Source: Oceanobacillus bengalensis (GTDB lineage: Bacteria; Bacillota; Bacilli; Bacillales; Amphibacillaceae). Taken from it: 64,000 nt of DNA. The stretch's first letter is position 1, and every line of letters begins with the position of its first letter. This document shows, piece after piece, positions 37,168 through 45,149 of this stretch. Under the pieces are notes generated by a model, which was given only the letters and a program-made list of their open reading frames with translations, was not told where the DNA came from and did not search any database. The stretch lies in contig NZ_RBZO01000001.1 in the NCBI RefSeq assembly GCF_003628445.1, positions 236,207 to 300,206 on the forward strand, in the 5' to 3' direction. The position numbers and the translations under genes were made by a program.

Positions 37168-37591
37168 TCAACGACGTAAGGAGAAAGAAACGGAGCCCAA
37201 CCGTCGTTGATAAAGGTTGTCAACGACGGAAGGAGAAAGAAACGGAGCCCAACCGTCGTTGATACAGGTTGTCAACGACGGAAGGAGAAAGAAAGTGAGC
37301 CCAACTGTCGTTGATACAGGTTGTCAACGACGTAAGGAGAAAGAAACGGAGCCCAACCGTCGTTGATACAGGTTGTCAACGACGTAAGGAGAAAGAAACG
37401 GAGCCCAACCGTCGTTGATACAGGTTGTCAACGACGGAAGGAGAAAGAAAGTGAGCCCAACTGTCGTTGATACAGGCTGTCAACGACGGAAGGAGAAAGA
37501 AAGTGAGCCCAACTGTCGTTGATACAGGTTGTCAACGACGGAAGGAGAAAGAAAGTGAGCCCAACTGTCGTTGATACAGGTTGTCAACGAT
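37168..37591. repeat. 52-bp tandem hairpin repeat array B, 8 copies
   Basis: Eight exact 52-bp units, each TCAACGAC, a 27-base loop, GTCGTTGA and a 9-base spacer (TACAGGTTG or close), then a partial ninth arm. The loop's first and last bases (G and C, or G and T) can extend the stem to 9 bp. Loops come in a few linked variants (AAACGGAG..AACC and AAAGTGAG..AACT). The geometry is the same as array A at 23933. Two terminators bracket it. Confidence 0.97.
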
Positions 37592-37608
37592 CGATAATGA
37601 ATAAATGC

Positions 37609-37650
37609 AACTAAGACTGTCACCTAAAAGGGTTGGTGACAGTTTTAGTT
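37609..37650. terminator. Long hairpin downstream of array B
   Basis: AACTAAGACTGTCACC pairs with GGTGACAGTTTTAGTT (one internal wobble), with a 10-base loop and T-rich flank. Confidence 0.75.
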
Positions 37651-37792
37651 TTCTAAGGTTTATTTATAGGATGAGATATTATTGGGATGAAAGTCTAAGA
37701 TGATAGTATCAGAATAGCCAATATATAAAATGGAAGTTCCGTGCTCTGTTATGCTAAAATATACGTAATTTAAACAAATGGAGGGGATTCAT

Positions 37793-39163
37793 ATGAGTGA
37801 AAAGGTGCTCGCATATTTAACAGAAAACAGAGAACAACTTTTAAACAAATTAAATGAATTTTTAGCTATTCCTAGTATTAGTACAGATAGTGCACATAAA
37901 CAAGATGTACAAGCAGCTGCTGATTTTATCGTTACATATTTAAATGATATTGGATTTGAAAAAGTGGAAAAACAAGAAACTGCTGGTCATCCGCTTGTGT
38001 ATGCTGAATACAACGGTGCAGGGCCAGAAGCAGAGACAGCGCTATTTTATGGGCATTATGATGTGCAACCCGTCGATCCAATCGAGGAATGGAAAAGTGA
38101 TCCCTTTAAAGCTGAGGTAAGAGACGGAAGGATATATGCACGTGGTTCAAGTGATGATAAAGGACAAGTATTTATGCATTTAGCAGTATTTGAAGCATAT
38201 ATGAAAACAGAAGGTAAACTTCCAATCAATGTAAAAGTTTGTATTGAGGGGGAGGAAGAAATTGGTAGTGAGAATCTATATGACATCCTACACGCGAGAA
38301 AAGAACAATTTCAAGCAGATTTTGCGGTAATATCTGACTCTGGTATGGTCGCTAAAAATCAGCCCACAATTTTATATGGATTAAAAGGTTTTACAGGTAT
38401 TGAAATTAAGGTAACAGGTCCTAATCATGATTTGCATTCAGGGATGTATGGTGGGGCTGTTCGTAATCCAATTATGGCATTAAATCATATTTTAGCATCA
38501 ATGAAAAATGTGGATGAGGTCATTACCGTTGATGGTTTCTATGATGATGCCTTGCCACTTACCGATGCGGAAAGAACATTAATGGCAGGTGCTCCAAGTG
38601 AAGATTTCATAGAGGCTACAGGTGTGCCTGAAACGGTTTCTGAAAAAGGCTATACACCTAAGGAGCATACCATGGGGCGTCCGACATTAGAAATAAATGG
38701 AATGTATGGTGGATATCAAGGGGAAGGAACCAAAACGATTATCCCTACGTCGGCAGTAGCAAAAATTACTTGCCGTCTTGTACCAGGACAAGATCCAGTC
38801 AAAATTCAAGAATTGCTCGAGGAGCATGTGAAAGCACATACACCTTCAGGCATTACAGTTGAAGTGAAAAAAGAAAAATTATCGGCAAAAGCATATAAAG
38901 TAGAGCCAAACAACCCATTAATCACGAAAGCTGCAGAAAGCTATACGAAAGCATTCGGAAAAGAAACGGTCTATATTCGTATGGGTGGTTCCATTCCTGT
39001 TGTGGAATGGATTGAAGCGATTTACAATATCCCTATTGTTTTATTAGGGTTTGGTACACCAGAAGATCGCCTACATTCACCAAATGAAAGTTTTCCACTG
39101 GATAGTTTTGATAAAGGGATGGAAACATTAGTATACTATTGGAACAAGGTGAATGAAAAATAG
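37793..39163 (+). CDS. M20-family dipeptidase
   Basis: A 456-aa zinc metallopeptidase of the M20/M25/M40 family. The metal motif YGHYDVQPVDPIEEW and the following RGSSDDKGQ supply His and Asp ligands, IEGEEEIGSEN has the catalytic and metal Glu pair, and the dimerisation domain begins near GLKGFTGIEIKVTGP. The size and motifs fit a dipeptidase (CNDP/PepV-like) better than an acetylornithine deacetylase. The ATG at 37793 has GGAGGGG six bases upstream. It is cytosolic, with no signal peptide. Confidence 0.9.
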   Translation: MSEKVLAYLTENREQLLNKLNEFLAIPSISTDSAHKQDVQAAADFIVTYLNDIGFEKVEKQETAGHPLVYAEYNGAGPEAETALFYGHYDVQPVDPIEEWKSDPFKAEVRDGRIYARGSSDDKGQVFMHLAVFEAYMKTEGKLPINVKVCIEGEEEIGSENLYDILHARKEQFQADFAVISDSGMVAKNQPTILYGLKGFTGIEIKVTGPNHDLHSGMYGGAVRNPIMALNHILASMKNVDEVITVDGFYDDALPLTDAERTLMAGAPSEDFIEATGVPETVSEKGYTPKEHTMGRPTLEINGMYGGYQGEGTKTIIPTSAVAKITCRLVPGQDPVKIQELLEEHVKAHTPSGITVEVKKEKLSAKAYKVEPNNPLITKAAESYTKAFGKETVYIRMGGSIPVVEWIEAIYNIPIVLLGFGTPEDRLHSPNESFPLDSFDKGMETLVYYWNKVNEK

Positions 39164-39186
39164 GTTAGTACAAGGGGGACATATCA

Positions 39187-39945
39187 TTGTCGAAATTTGC
39201 TGTTATAACAGGGGTTTCCAAAGGCTTAGGTGAACAACTAGCCAGCCTATTTTTAGAATCTGGTGTAAATGTACTTGGCATTTCTAGAAATACGAACAAT
39301 AAATTATCACAACTAGCTAAGGGGTATAACCGAGTATTTAAGCATTATAGCTGTGATATCAGTGATATTTCTGCACTAGAAGATACATTTAATAATTTAA
39401 AAGAAGAGCTTTTTAATTACGATATCACATCGCTTTATCTTATTAATAATGCTGCAGTTGTTGAACCGATAGATCAAGCAATCAATATAGAGAGTGATGC
39501 GTTGCTTCGCCATTTCCAAATTAATTCCATTGCTCCAATGGTTTTGACTAATTTATTTTTAAAGCAAGCTGGTAATGTTGGTGTTCCAATGTTAGCAGTA
39601 GCGGTTACGTCAGGGGCTGGAGAGCGACCAATCTATGGTTGGAGTGCATATGGTTCCTCGAAAGCAAGTGTAAATATGTATACAAGAGTTGTGGCATTAG
39701 AGCAAGAAACATTAAAATCGGGAAGCAAAGTAATAGCATTTAACCCAGGTGTGATGGATACAGGAATGCAAGAAACCATCCGTTCAACTACGGAAGAAGC
39801 TTTTTCGGATGTAGAGCGTTTTAAACAATTGAAAGAAAATAATGCATTAAATACACCAGCAATTGTTGCAGGTGTATTGATTGATATACTAAATGATGAA
39901 GACGTTGTAAATGGAAAAATCTATGACGTGAAAAACTATGTTTGA
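39187..39945 (+). CDS. Short-chain dehydrogenase/reductase, YueD-like
   Basis: A 252-aa SDR with the NADP-binding glycine motif TGVSKGLGEQLA, NNAAVVEP, and the active-site Tyr-x-x-x-Lys in SAYGSSKASVNMY. Proteins of this group in Bacillus (YueD) reduce benzil stereoselectively in vitro and resemble sepiapterin reductase; the physiological substrate is unknown. The start is TTG behind AAGGGGG. It is 23 bases after the dipeptidase, possibly co-transcribed. Confidence 0.85.
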   Translation: MSKFAVITGVSKGLGEQLASLFLESGVNVLGISRNTNNKLSQLAKGYNRVFKHYSCDISDISALEDTFNNLKEELFNYDITSLYLINNAAVVEPIDQAINIESDALLRHFQINSIAPMVLTNLFLKQAGNVGVPMLAVAVTSGAGERPIYGWSAYGSSKASVNMYTRVVALEQETLKSGSKVIAFNPGVMDTGMQETIRSTTEEAFSDVERFKQLKENNALNTPAIVAGVLIDILNDEDVVNGKIYDVKNYV

Positions 39946-39962
39946 TGCACCTAAAATTATGA

Positions 39963-40170
39963 GTTCAAAAAGGGGGATAAAAAGGACCGAGAAGTTCGAG
40001 GCGGCGTAGATTTGAGTACCGAAGCGTATGCTATTTATACGTGCGGAACGGAAAAGCAAGCTAACGAGCTCCCACAGGATGTGGTGGCTTCAACGTTCGA
40101 TATAGGACGTGTCGGTTCTTAGTTGAAGTTCCTCCAACTTGATGTGTCATTTTTACCGGACTTTTTGAAC
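39963..40170. repeat. 208-bp element with terminal inverted repeats
   Basis: The ends are GTTCAAAAAG and its exact complement CTTTTTGAAC, with imperfect inverted similarity extending about 23 bases inward. The inside is more GC-rich than the flanks and contains short hairpins (for example AGTTGAAGTTCC/TCCAACTT region). There is no open frame of note. It looks like a non-autonomous mobile or structured repeat of the kind scattered in Bacillaceae genomes. No flanking target duplication is obvious. Confidence 0.7.
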
Positions 40171-40266
40171 ATCCCCTTTTGAAAAAAATAGGTAAACGCC
40201 CTCCCATTTTTGGGGTTATTGGAATACAGTAATGTGTAGCCTTGATAATAAGGAGGGAAAGTTATT

Positions 40267-40389
40267 ATGGGTAAAGAAGGTGGAGCTGGTTACGGCTCAG
40301 GTTTTGCGCTTTTAGTTGTATTGTTTATTCTTTTAATCATCATCGGTACTGCATATACAGGCGGCGGTTACGGTGGAGGATATTACTAA
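40267..40389 (+). CDS. YjcZ-family small sporulation protein
   Basis: A 40-aa peptide: Gly-rich N-terminus [12 protein letters not shown], a hydrophobic helix [18 protein letters not shown] and a Gly/Tyr tail [10 protein letters not shown]. This layout is characteristic of YjcZ-type small membrane proteins made in sporulating Bacillaceae. The ATG follows AAGGAGGG. A terminator follows closely, so it is a one-gene transcript. The molecular role is unknown. Confidence 0.85.
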   Translation: MGKEGGAGYGSGFALLVVLFILLIIIGTAYTGGGYGGGYY

Positions 40390-40400
40390 TAAGTAAAGGA

Positions 40401-40443
40401 AAAGATGCAGCGAGTTTAAATTCGCCTGTATCTTTTTCTTTTT
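40401..40443 (+). terminator. Intrinsic terminator of the YjcZ-like gene
   Basis: AAAGATGCAGCGA pairs with TCGCCTGTATCTTT (one bulge, one wobble) and a T-rich tail follows. Confidence 0.75.
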
Positions 40444-40449
40444 ACTTTT

Positions 40450-40586
40450 AACGTAAAATGCGCAGTAAGTGAAGGGTTTTGCTTAAACATACCGTTCCGG
40501 AAAGCGAAGTATTCTGCCAGAGCGAATCCAAGCACAAAACAAGCATAAGTGTGAGCGAGAGTATTATAAAAAAGATCATTTACGTT
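40450..40586. repeat. Composite intergenic repeat with inverted ends, upstream of map
   Basis: Bounded by AACGTAAAATG and CATTTACGTT (inverted, one indel). It contains the reverse copy of the 31122 repeat (40470-40499) and the second copy of the 7394 repeat (40502-40546). With 40587-40769, which is AT-rich and shows nothing further, this accounts for the 380-base gap before map. Confidence 0.55.
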
Positions 40587-40769
40587 ACGTCGCATCTTAT
40601 ATCTTTATTGCGATATCAGTTTCAATTACAACAATATTATAAAAATCAGCATATAATAATATAATAATACGAAGCATAATATGAATAAACCCTGTATTAT
40701 GCAGGATAGGAATGATTGTGTTAGAATTTGAGTAGTTATCAATAATAATGAACAAGAGGAAGATGTGAA

Positions 40770-41525
40770 ATGATTACCCGTAAGAGTAAACGTGAGATTG
40801 AAAAAATGCAAGCTGCAGGTGACTTATTAGTTAAAACACATAAAGAAGTAGCAAAAATGATTAAGCCTGGCATTACCACAATGGAGATAGATACATTTGT
40901 GGAAGAGTTTTTACGACAACATGGAGCAACACCAGAACAAAAAGGATTTAATGGATACCCGTATGCAATCTGTGCAAGTGTAAATGATGAAATTTGTCAT
41001 GGATTCCCGAGCGAAAAACCGTTAAAAGATGGAGATATTGTAACGATTGATATGGTTGTAAACCTCGATGGTGGTTTAGCAGATTCGGCATGGACGTATG
41101 CTGTTGGAACGATTGACGAAGTTGGTAAGCGATTAATGGAAGTAACAAAAAATTCATTATATAAGGGTATCGAGCAAGCACAAGTTGGAAAGCGAATTGG
41201 TGACATTGGTCATGCTATTCAAACGCATGCAGAAGGGGAAGGATTTTCTGTCGTTCGTGACTTCACCGGACATGGAATAGGACCAACAATTCACGAAGAT
41301 CCGCTTATTCCTCATTATGGTTTGCCAAATAAAGGTTTACGCCTAAAGGAAGGCATGGTTATTACAATCGAACCGATGATTAACGAAGGTGATTGGAAAA
41401 GCAAGATGGATGATAACGGCTGGACAGCAAGAACAATCGATGGTGGTCGTTCAATTCAATATGAACATACTCTCGTTATTACCAAAGACGGACCATTAAT
41501 CATGACAGACCAAGACAAAGAATAA
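40770..41525 (+). CDS. map: Type I methionine aminopeptidase
   Basis: A 251-aa metalloenzyme that removes the initiator methionine. Two metal-binding aspartates are seen 11 residues apart in TIDMVVNLDGGLADSAW, with further ligands in FTGHGIGPTIHEDP (His), TIEPMINEG (Glu) and QYEHTLVIT (Glu). It lies outside the ribosomal-protein operon where Bacillus usually carries its main map, so it is probably a YflG-like second enzyme. The ATG follows GAGGAAG. Confidence 0.94.
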   Translation: MITRKSKREIEKMQAAGDLLVKTHKEVAKMIKPGITTMEIDTFVEEFLRQHGATPEQKGFNGYPYAICASVNDEICHGFPSEKPLKDGDIVTIDMVVNLDGGLADSAWTYAVGTIDEVGKRLMEVTKNSLYKGIEQAQVGKRIGDIGHAIQTHAEGEGFSVVRDFTGHGIGPTIHEDPLIPHYGLPNKGLRLKEGMVITIEPMINEGDWKSKMDDNGWTARTIDGGRSIQYEHTLVITKDGPLIMTDQDKE

Positions 41526-41548
41526 CAAGGTGTAGGGAGAGGGTTTGA

Positions 41549-42313
41549 ATGCGCGTTGTATCTATTTGTCCAAGCAATACGGAAATATTAGCTTACTTAG
41601 ATAGGACAGAATTGTTAGTTGGCGTAGATAATTATTCAGATTGGCCAAGGGCTATTCAGGACTTACCAAAAGTAGGACCAGACCTTTCGATCGATATGGA
41701 CAAAGTTCAAGCACTTAAACCAGATATCGTACTCGCATCCTTGAGTGTCCCCGGAATGGAAAAGAATATTGAGGCATTAGAAGAAAGAAACATACCTTAT
41801 ATTATTCTAAATCCTAATTCGCTTGCAGAAATTGCTGCAGATATCCGCGAAGTAGGTATGGTAATTGGGGAAAAAGCACTTGGCGACCAAAAGGCGAGAG
41901 CATTCTTGAACGATATAGATACGTATCGTTCTAAATATAGTGGTCGATCCGTGAAACCAACTTTATATTGGGAATGGTGGCCAAAACCAATCTTCACACC
42001 TGGGAAATTAAACTGGCTCACGGAAATTAGTGAATTGGCAGGAGCTAAAAATATTTTCTCATCAGAAGATATTGCTAGTGTACAAACAGATTGGGAAGAT
42101 GTAAAACGGCGTAATCCAGATCATATTTGTATGGTTTGGGTCGGAGTGAAAGAAGAAAAGATGAATCCAGACTTAGTTAGAAAGCGTCCTGGTTGGCAGG
42201 AGCTGAAGGCTATTAAAGATGGAAATATTCATGTATTGGAAGAGTCACTTTTTTGCAGACCTTCCCCTAGGCTACTTGAGGGGTTACGGAAATTAGTAGA
42301 TGCGATTAATTGA
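41549..42313 (+). CDS. BtuF-like cobalamin-binding-type protein lacking a signal peptide
   Basis: A 254-aa protein with the periplasmic-binding-protein fold of BtuF/FecB: RVVSICPSNTEILAYLD at the N-terminus, KPDIVLASLSVPGMEKN and a C-terminal VLEESLFCRPSPRLLEGL. There is no signal peptide or lipobox and no transporter genes adjoin, so it is presumably cytosolic and not an ordinary import receptor. Similar proteins are commonly annotated as cobalamin-binding; ligand unproven. The ATG follows TAGGGAGAGGG, 23 bases after map. Confidence 0.8.
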   Translation: MRVVSICPSNTEILAYLDRTELLVGVDNYSDWPRAIQDLPKVGPDLSIDMDKVQALKPDIVLASLSVPGMEKNIEALEERNIPYIILNPNSLAEIAADIREVGMVIGEKALGDQKARAFLNDIDTYRSKYSGRSVKPTLYWEWWPKPIFTPGKLNWLTEISELAGAKNIFSSEDIASVQTDWEDVKRRNPDHICMVWVGVKEEKMNPDLVRKRPGWQELKAIKDGNIHVLEESLFCRPSPRLLEGLRKLVDAIN

Positions 42314-42344
42314 TTAGTTAAATTTGCATGCAGAATAACCAATA

Positions 42345-42379
42345 AAGAGGCAGTTCCATTAATAAGGAACTGCCTCTTA
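42345..42379. terminator. Bidirectional terminator between the BtuF-like gene and nhaC
   Basis: AAGAGGCAGTTCC and its exact complement enclose a 9-base loop, immediately adjoining the nhaC stop. Confidence 0.85.
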
Positions 42380-43744
42380 TCATTTTCCATAAGACCTACC
42401 GCCAAATACAATCGTAATCACGGGACTTAACAAACAAAAGAAAGCGAATGGTAAATAGTCAATTACAGCAACACCAAGCACATTCGCAATAAATACACCA
42501 CAAACACTCCAGGGAACGAGAGGATTAACAACTGTTCCAGCATCCTCCAAGGTTCTTGCTAGTGCCTTCTTTGGTAATCCTGCGCGTTCATAAACGCCTT
42601 TAAACGTTTCTCCAGTTAAAAGAATCGATAAATATTGTTCTCCAATAAATACATTAATTCCGATTGCGGTTGCAGCAGTTGATACAATGGTCTTTCGAAT
42701 GGTTCTGATACGCTTTTGGAATGCGGTTAGTATGCTAGGAATAATCCCTGTAACAAATAGCAATCCACCAAAACTCAATGCCAAGATAACGAGAGAAATG
42801 GTAAATAACATGCTATTTATACCACCTTTTGATAATAAGTCGTTAACAGGCTCAAAATCCGAAGTGCCTACATAGCCATTAAACCAAATGTGCCAAATAG
42901 AAGACCAATCAAAGTGATTGCTAAACCAAGCAATAAGTGTTGCAAGAAGACCACTAATCGTTAAAGCAACAAATGCAGGAACACGTAAGAGCGTACATGC
43001 TACAAGCGCAATTAGAGGAATCCAGGATGTCCAATGGACTAAATTAGCAGATTCAATTGCTGCTTGATAATTGGTGACTTCCTCGGACGAAGTTGTTTGC
43101 TCAGGCGATAAAATAATAAACATGATAAATGAAAGAATAAAAGCTGGTATTGTCGTTAGGCTTATGTGTTTAATATGATCAAATAAATCAACCCCAACTG
43201 TTGTGGATGCAAGATTGGTTGTATCTGATAACGGAGACATTTTATCTCCAAAAAAGGCACCTGAAACAATGGCACCTGCCGTAATTGCAAGTGAAATATC
43301 CATTGCACTTGCCATCCCAATAAACGCTACCCCAATTGTAGCAGTTGTCGTTAATGAACTACCAAGTGAAACACCGATAATCGCTGTTACAGCAAATACA
43401 ATACCAAAGAAGCCTGTACCACCAATAAAAGAAAATCCTGTGCTTATTAATGCGGGAATTGTCCCACTAATCATCCAGCTACTAATTAATATCCCAATTA
43501 GAAAGAATAGGAAGATGGCTCCCATGCCTGACTTTGCTCCGGCAATCATTGCTTCTTCCAATTCTTTGAAAGCTATCTTGTTTAAGAAACCGTATATTGT
43601 GAGAAGAAATATTCCTAGTAAGATAGGAATATGGGGGACGGTTTCTAATCCAATAATAAAATAGCTTAATAAGCCAATGACTGAGATAAAGACAATAATT
43701 GATTCTCGTAATGATGGTTGGTGTTTCGCTTGAATGAAGAACAC
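42380..43744 (-). CDS. nhaC: NhaC-family antiporter/transporter under T-box control
   Basis: A 454-aa membrane protein of the NhaC family with about 11-12 helices. Conserved blocks include AIVSGAFFGDKMSPLSDTTNLAS, EDAGTVVNPLVPW and VTAIIGVSLGSSLTTTATIG. The GTG start at 43744 follows AAGGAGG; the frame runs further upstream, but that part is the T-box terminator. The length equals B. subtilis NhaC (YheL). Its leader is a T-box, so expression should respond to an uncharged tRNA. NhaC homologs under Tyr T-boxes have been proposed to be amino acid (tyrosine) transporters, so Na+/H+ exchange alone may not be the main role. Confidence 0.9.
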   Translation of the reverse strand: MFFIQAKHQPSLRESIIVFISVIGLLSYFIIGLETVPHIPILLGIFLLTIYGFLNKIAFKELEEAMIAGAKSGMGAIFLFFLIGILISSWMISGTIPALISTGFSFIGGTGFFGIVFAVTAIIGVSLGSSLTTTATIGVAFIGMASAMDISLAITAGAIVSGAFFGDKMSPLSDTTNLASTTVGVDLFDHIKHISLTTIPAFILSFIMFIILSPEQTTSSEEVTNYQAAIESANLVHWTSWIPLIALVACTLLRVPAFVALTISGLLATLIAWFSNHFDWSSIWHIWFNGYVGTSDFEPVNDLLSKGGINSMLFTISLVILALSFGGLLFVTGIIPSILTAFQKRIRTIRKTIVSTAATAIGINVFIGEQYLSILLTGETFKGVYERAGLPKKALARTLEDAGTVVNPLVPWSVCGVFIANVLGVAVIDYLPFAFFCLLSPVITIVFGGRSYGK

Positions 43745-43766
43745 TCGTAAAACCTCCTTAAAAAAG

Positions 43767-43986
43767 TAAAAAAGCCTTATCCCTATATAGGGACGAAGGC
43801 TTTCTCCGCGGTACCACCCTGATTGGTGAAAAGAATATTTCACCCACTTATCTGAAAATCCATTATTCTATTAATGTGTAATTCAATTACCTCTCCGCCA
43901 AGATTCTCACCAACCATCTTGTCTCTGCTTACTGCTTAAGAAATAATCTACTTGTCATTAAATGGATCATATTAAATTCTAGGATA
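43767..43986 (-). promoter_or_regulatory. T-box riboswitch leader of nhaC
   Basis: On the minus strand the 14-base T-box core AGGGTGGTACCGCG (about 43807-43820) is followed by the terminator arms AAAGCCTTCGTCCC and GGGATAAGGCTTT with TTTTT (43769-43803). Upstream, stem I has CAAGAT/ATCTTG around GGTTGGTGAGA, with AGTA and GAGA elements on the 5' side. The likely specifier is TAC (43878-43880), which reads as Tyr; ATT and TTA in neighbouring registers are less fitting. Confidence 0.92.
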
Positions 43987-43992
43987 GTATTG

Positions 43993-44022
43993 AATATACA
44001 ATTATTTCACTTTTTTTGTCAA
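43993..44022 (-). promoter_or_regulatory. Sigma-A promoter of the T-box leader
   Basis: On the minus strand TTGACA, an 18-base spacer and TATATT, ending about 7 bases before the predicted T-box 5' end. Confidence 0.8.
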
Positions 44023-44111
44023 ATTACATAAATAGCTTTTAAAATTTAATAATATTCGTTATAATAAGTTAATTATGCGCGAGGTAATAAGTGGATACAA
44101 GGAGTCAGTAT

Positions 44112-44852
44112 ATGGGGACGAAAGAATTAATGCAAACACAACCAAATAAATCGGAATCTGTGAAGATGTTTCAGAAGGGGCTTGCGGTTGGCTTTCCAAT
44201 AATGCTCGGATATTTGCCCATTGCATTAACCTATGGTGTATTAGCAAAGCAAGCCGGAATGTCTTTGACGGAATTAACTTTAATGAGCGCGATGGTCTTT
44301 GCTGGTGCTAGTCAATTTATGGGGGCGAATATGATTGCGGTTGGATCTGGAGCGGTAGAAATAATCATTGCAACCTTTGTCCTTAATTTTCGTCATTTTG
44401 TCATGAGTTTATCATTTATGAATCAATTAAGAGGCGTTGCTTTAAAATGGAAAATACCTTTAACACTTGGTTTAACGGATGAGACGTTTGCAGTTTCTGC
44501 ATTGAACCCTGATGAAGCTAAAAAGGAAAAAGGTGCTTATTTTTATGCAGCAATCATCATCGTTGCATACTTGTCATGGGTTTTAGGGTCATTGCTTGGT
44601 GGTATTTTAGGTGATATAATTCCGCAAAAGTTAAGTCAAAGCATGGGAATTGCTTTGTATGCAATGTTTATTGGATTATTGGTACCATCTGTAAAGAAGG
44701 AATTAAAAGTTGGACTTATAGCCATTGTCGCCATGCTGCTTAATGCGTCATGTGTTCAATTAGGAATGAGTACTGGTTGGGCGATTGTTGTAGGGACGGT
44801 TGTTGGTGGAATGAGTGGGATTTATTTATTAAAGGAGGAAAAAGAAGAATGA
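44112..44852 (+). CDS. azlC: Branched-chain amino acid exporter large subunit AzlC
   Basis: A 246-aa membrane protein with several helices, the large subunit of an AzlCD/LIV-E exporter. Family blocks: GLAVGFPIMLGYLPIALTYGVLAKQAG, SAMVFAGASQFMGANMI, LNFRHFVMSLSF and LTDETFAVS. The ATG at 44112 follows AAGGAG, and TATAAT at 44058-44063 may be its -10. Its stop overlaps the azlD start (ATGA). Confidence 0.92.
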   Translation: MGTKELMQTQPNKSESVKMFQKGLAVGFPIMLGYLPIALTYGVLAKQAGMSLTELTLMSAMVFAGASQFMGANMIAVGSGAVEIIIATFVLNFRHFVMSLSFMNQLRGVALKWKIPLTLGLTDETFAVSALNPDEAKKEKGAYFYAAIIIVAYLSWVLGSLLGGILGDIIPQKLSQSMGIALYAMFIGLLVPSVKKELKVGLIAIVAMLLNASCVQLGMSTGWAIVVGTVVGGMSGIYLLKEEKEE

Positions 44853-45145
44853 CTATATTACTCATTATTGTTGGAATGTGCCTTGTTACAATGATTCCAA
44901 GACTTATTCCAGCATTTGTAATGGAGAAACTTCAATTTCGTCCTTGGGTAAATAGGTGGTTAAGTGCCATTCCATATGCAGCTTTAGGTGCTTTAATATT
45001 TCCTGGAATTATGACTGTTGTACCCGAACAACCAATCATTGGCGTTATTGGTGGAGTTGTTGCAATACTTTTAGCCACTTTTGGACTGAATGTTGTATTG
45101 GTAGTGATAGGAGCAATTATAACGGTTTTCTTATTGACGATGTAA
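44849..45145 (+). CDS. azlD: Branched-chain amino acid exporter small subunit AzlD
   Basis: A 98-aa protein with about four hydrophobic segments, the AzlD partner of AzlC: TILLIIVGMCLVTMIPRLIPAF at the start and WLSAIPYAALGALIFPGI in the middle. It starts at the ATG overlapping the azlC stop, behind GGAGGAAAAAG, so the subunits are translationally coupled. The length is standard. Confidence 0.92.
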   Translation: MTILLIIVGMCLVTMIPRLIPAFVMEKLQFRPWVNRWLSAIPYAALGALIFPGIMTVVPEQPIIGVIGGVVAILLATFGLNVVLVVIGAIITVFLLTM

Positions 45146-45149
45146 AAGC

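Noticed and set aside
23933-37591. Tandem arrays considered as CRISPR
   Set aside because: There are no unique spacers; the whole 51- or 52-base unit repeats, and no cas genes are present.
43203-43664. 153-codon plus-strand frame inside nhaC
   Set aside because: It is a shadow frame of a membrane protein gene with strong coding evidence on the other strand, and has no ribosome binding site.
43745-43843. N-terminal extension of the nhaC frame
   Set aside because: This stretch is the T-box terminator and its flank, and a GTG at 43744 has an ideal AAGGAGG site, so the extension is not translated.
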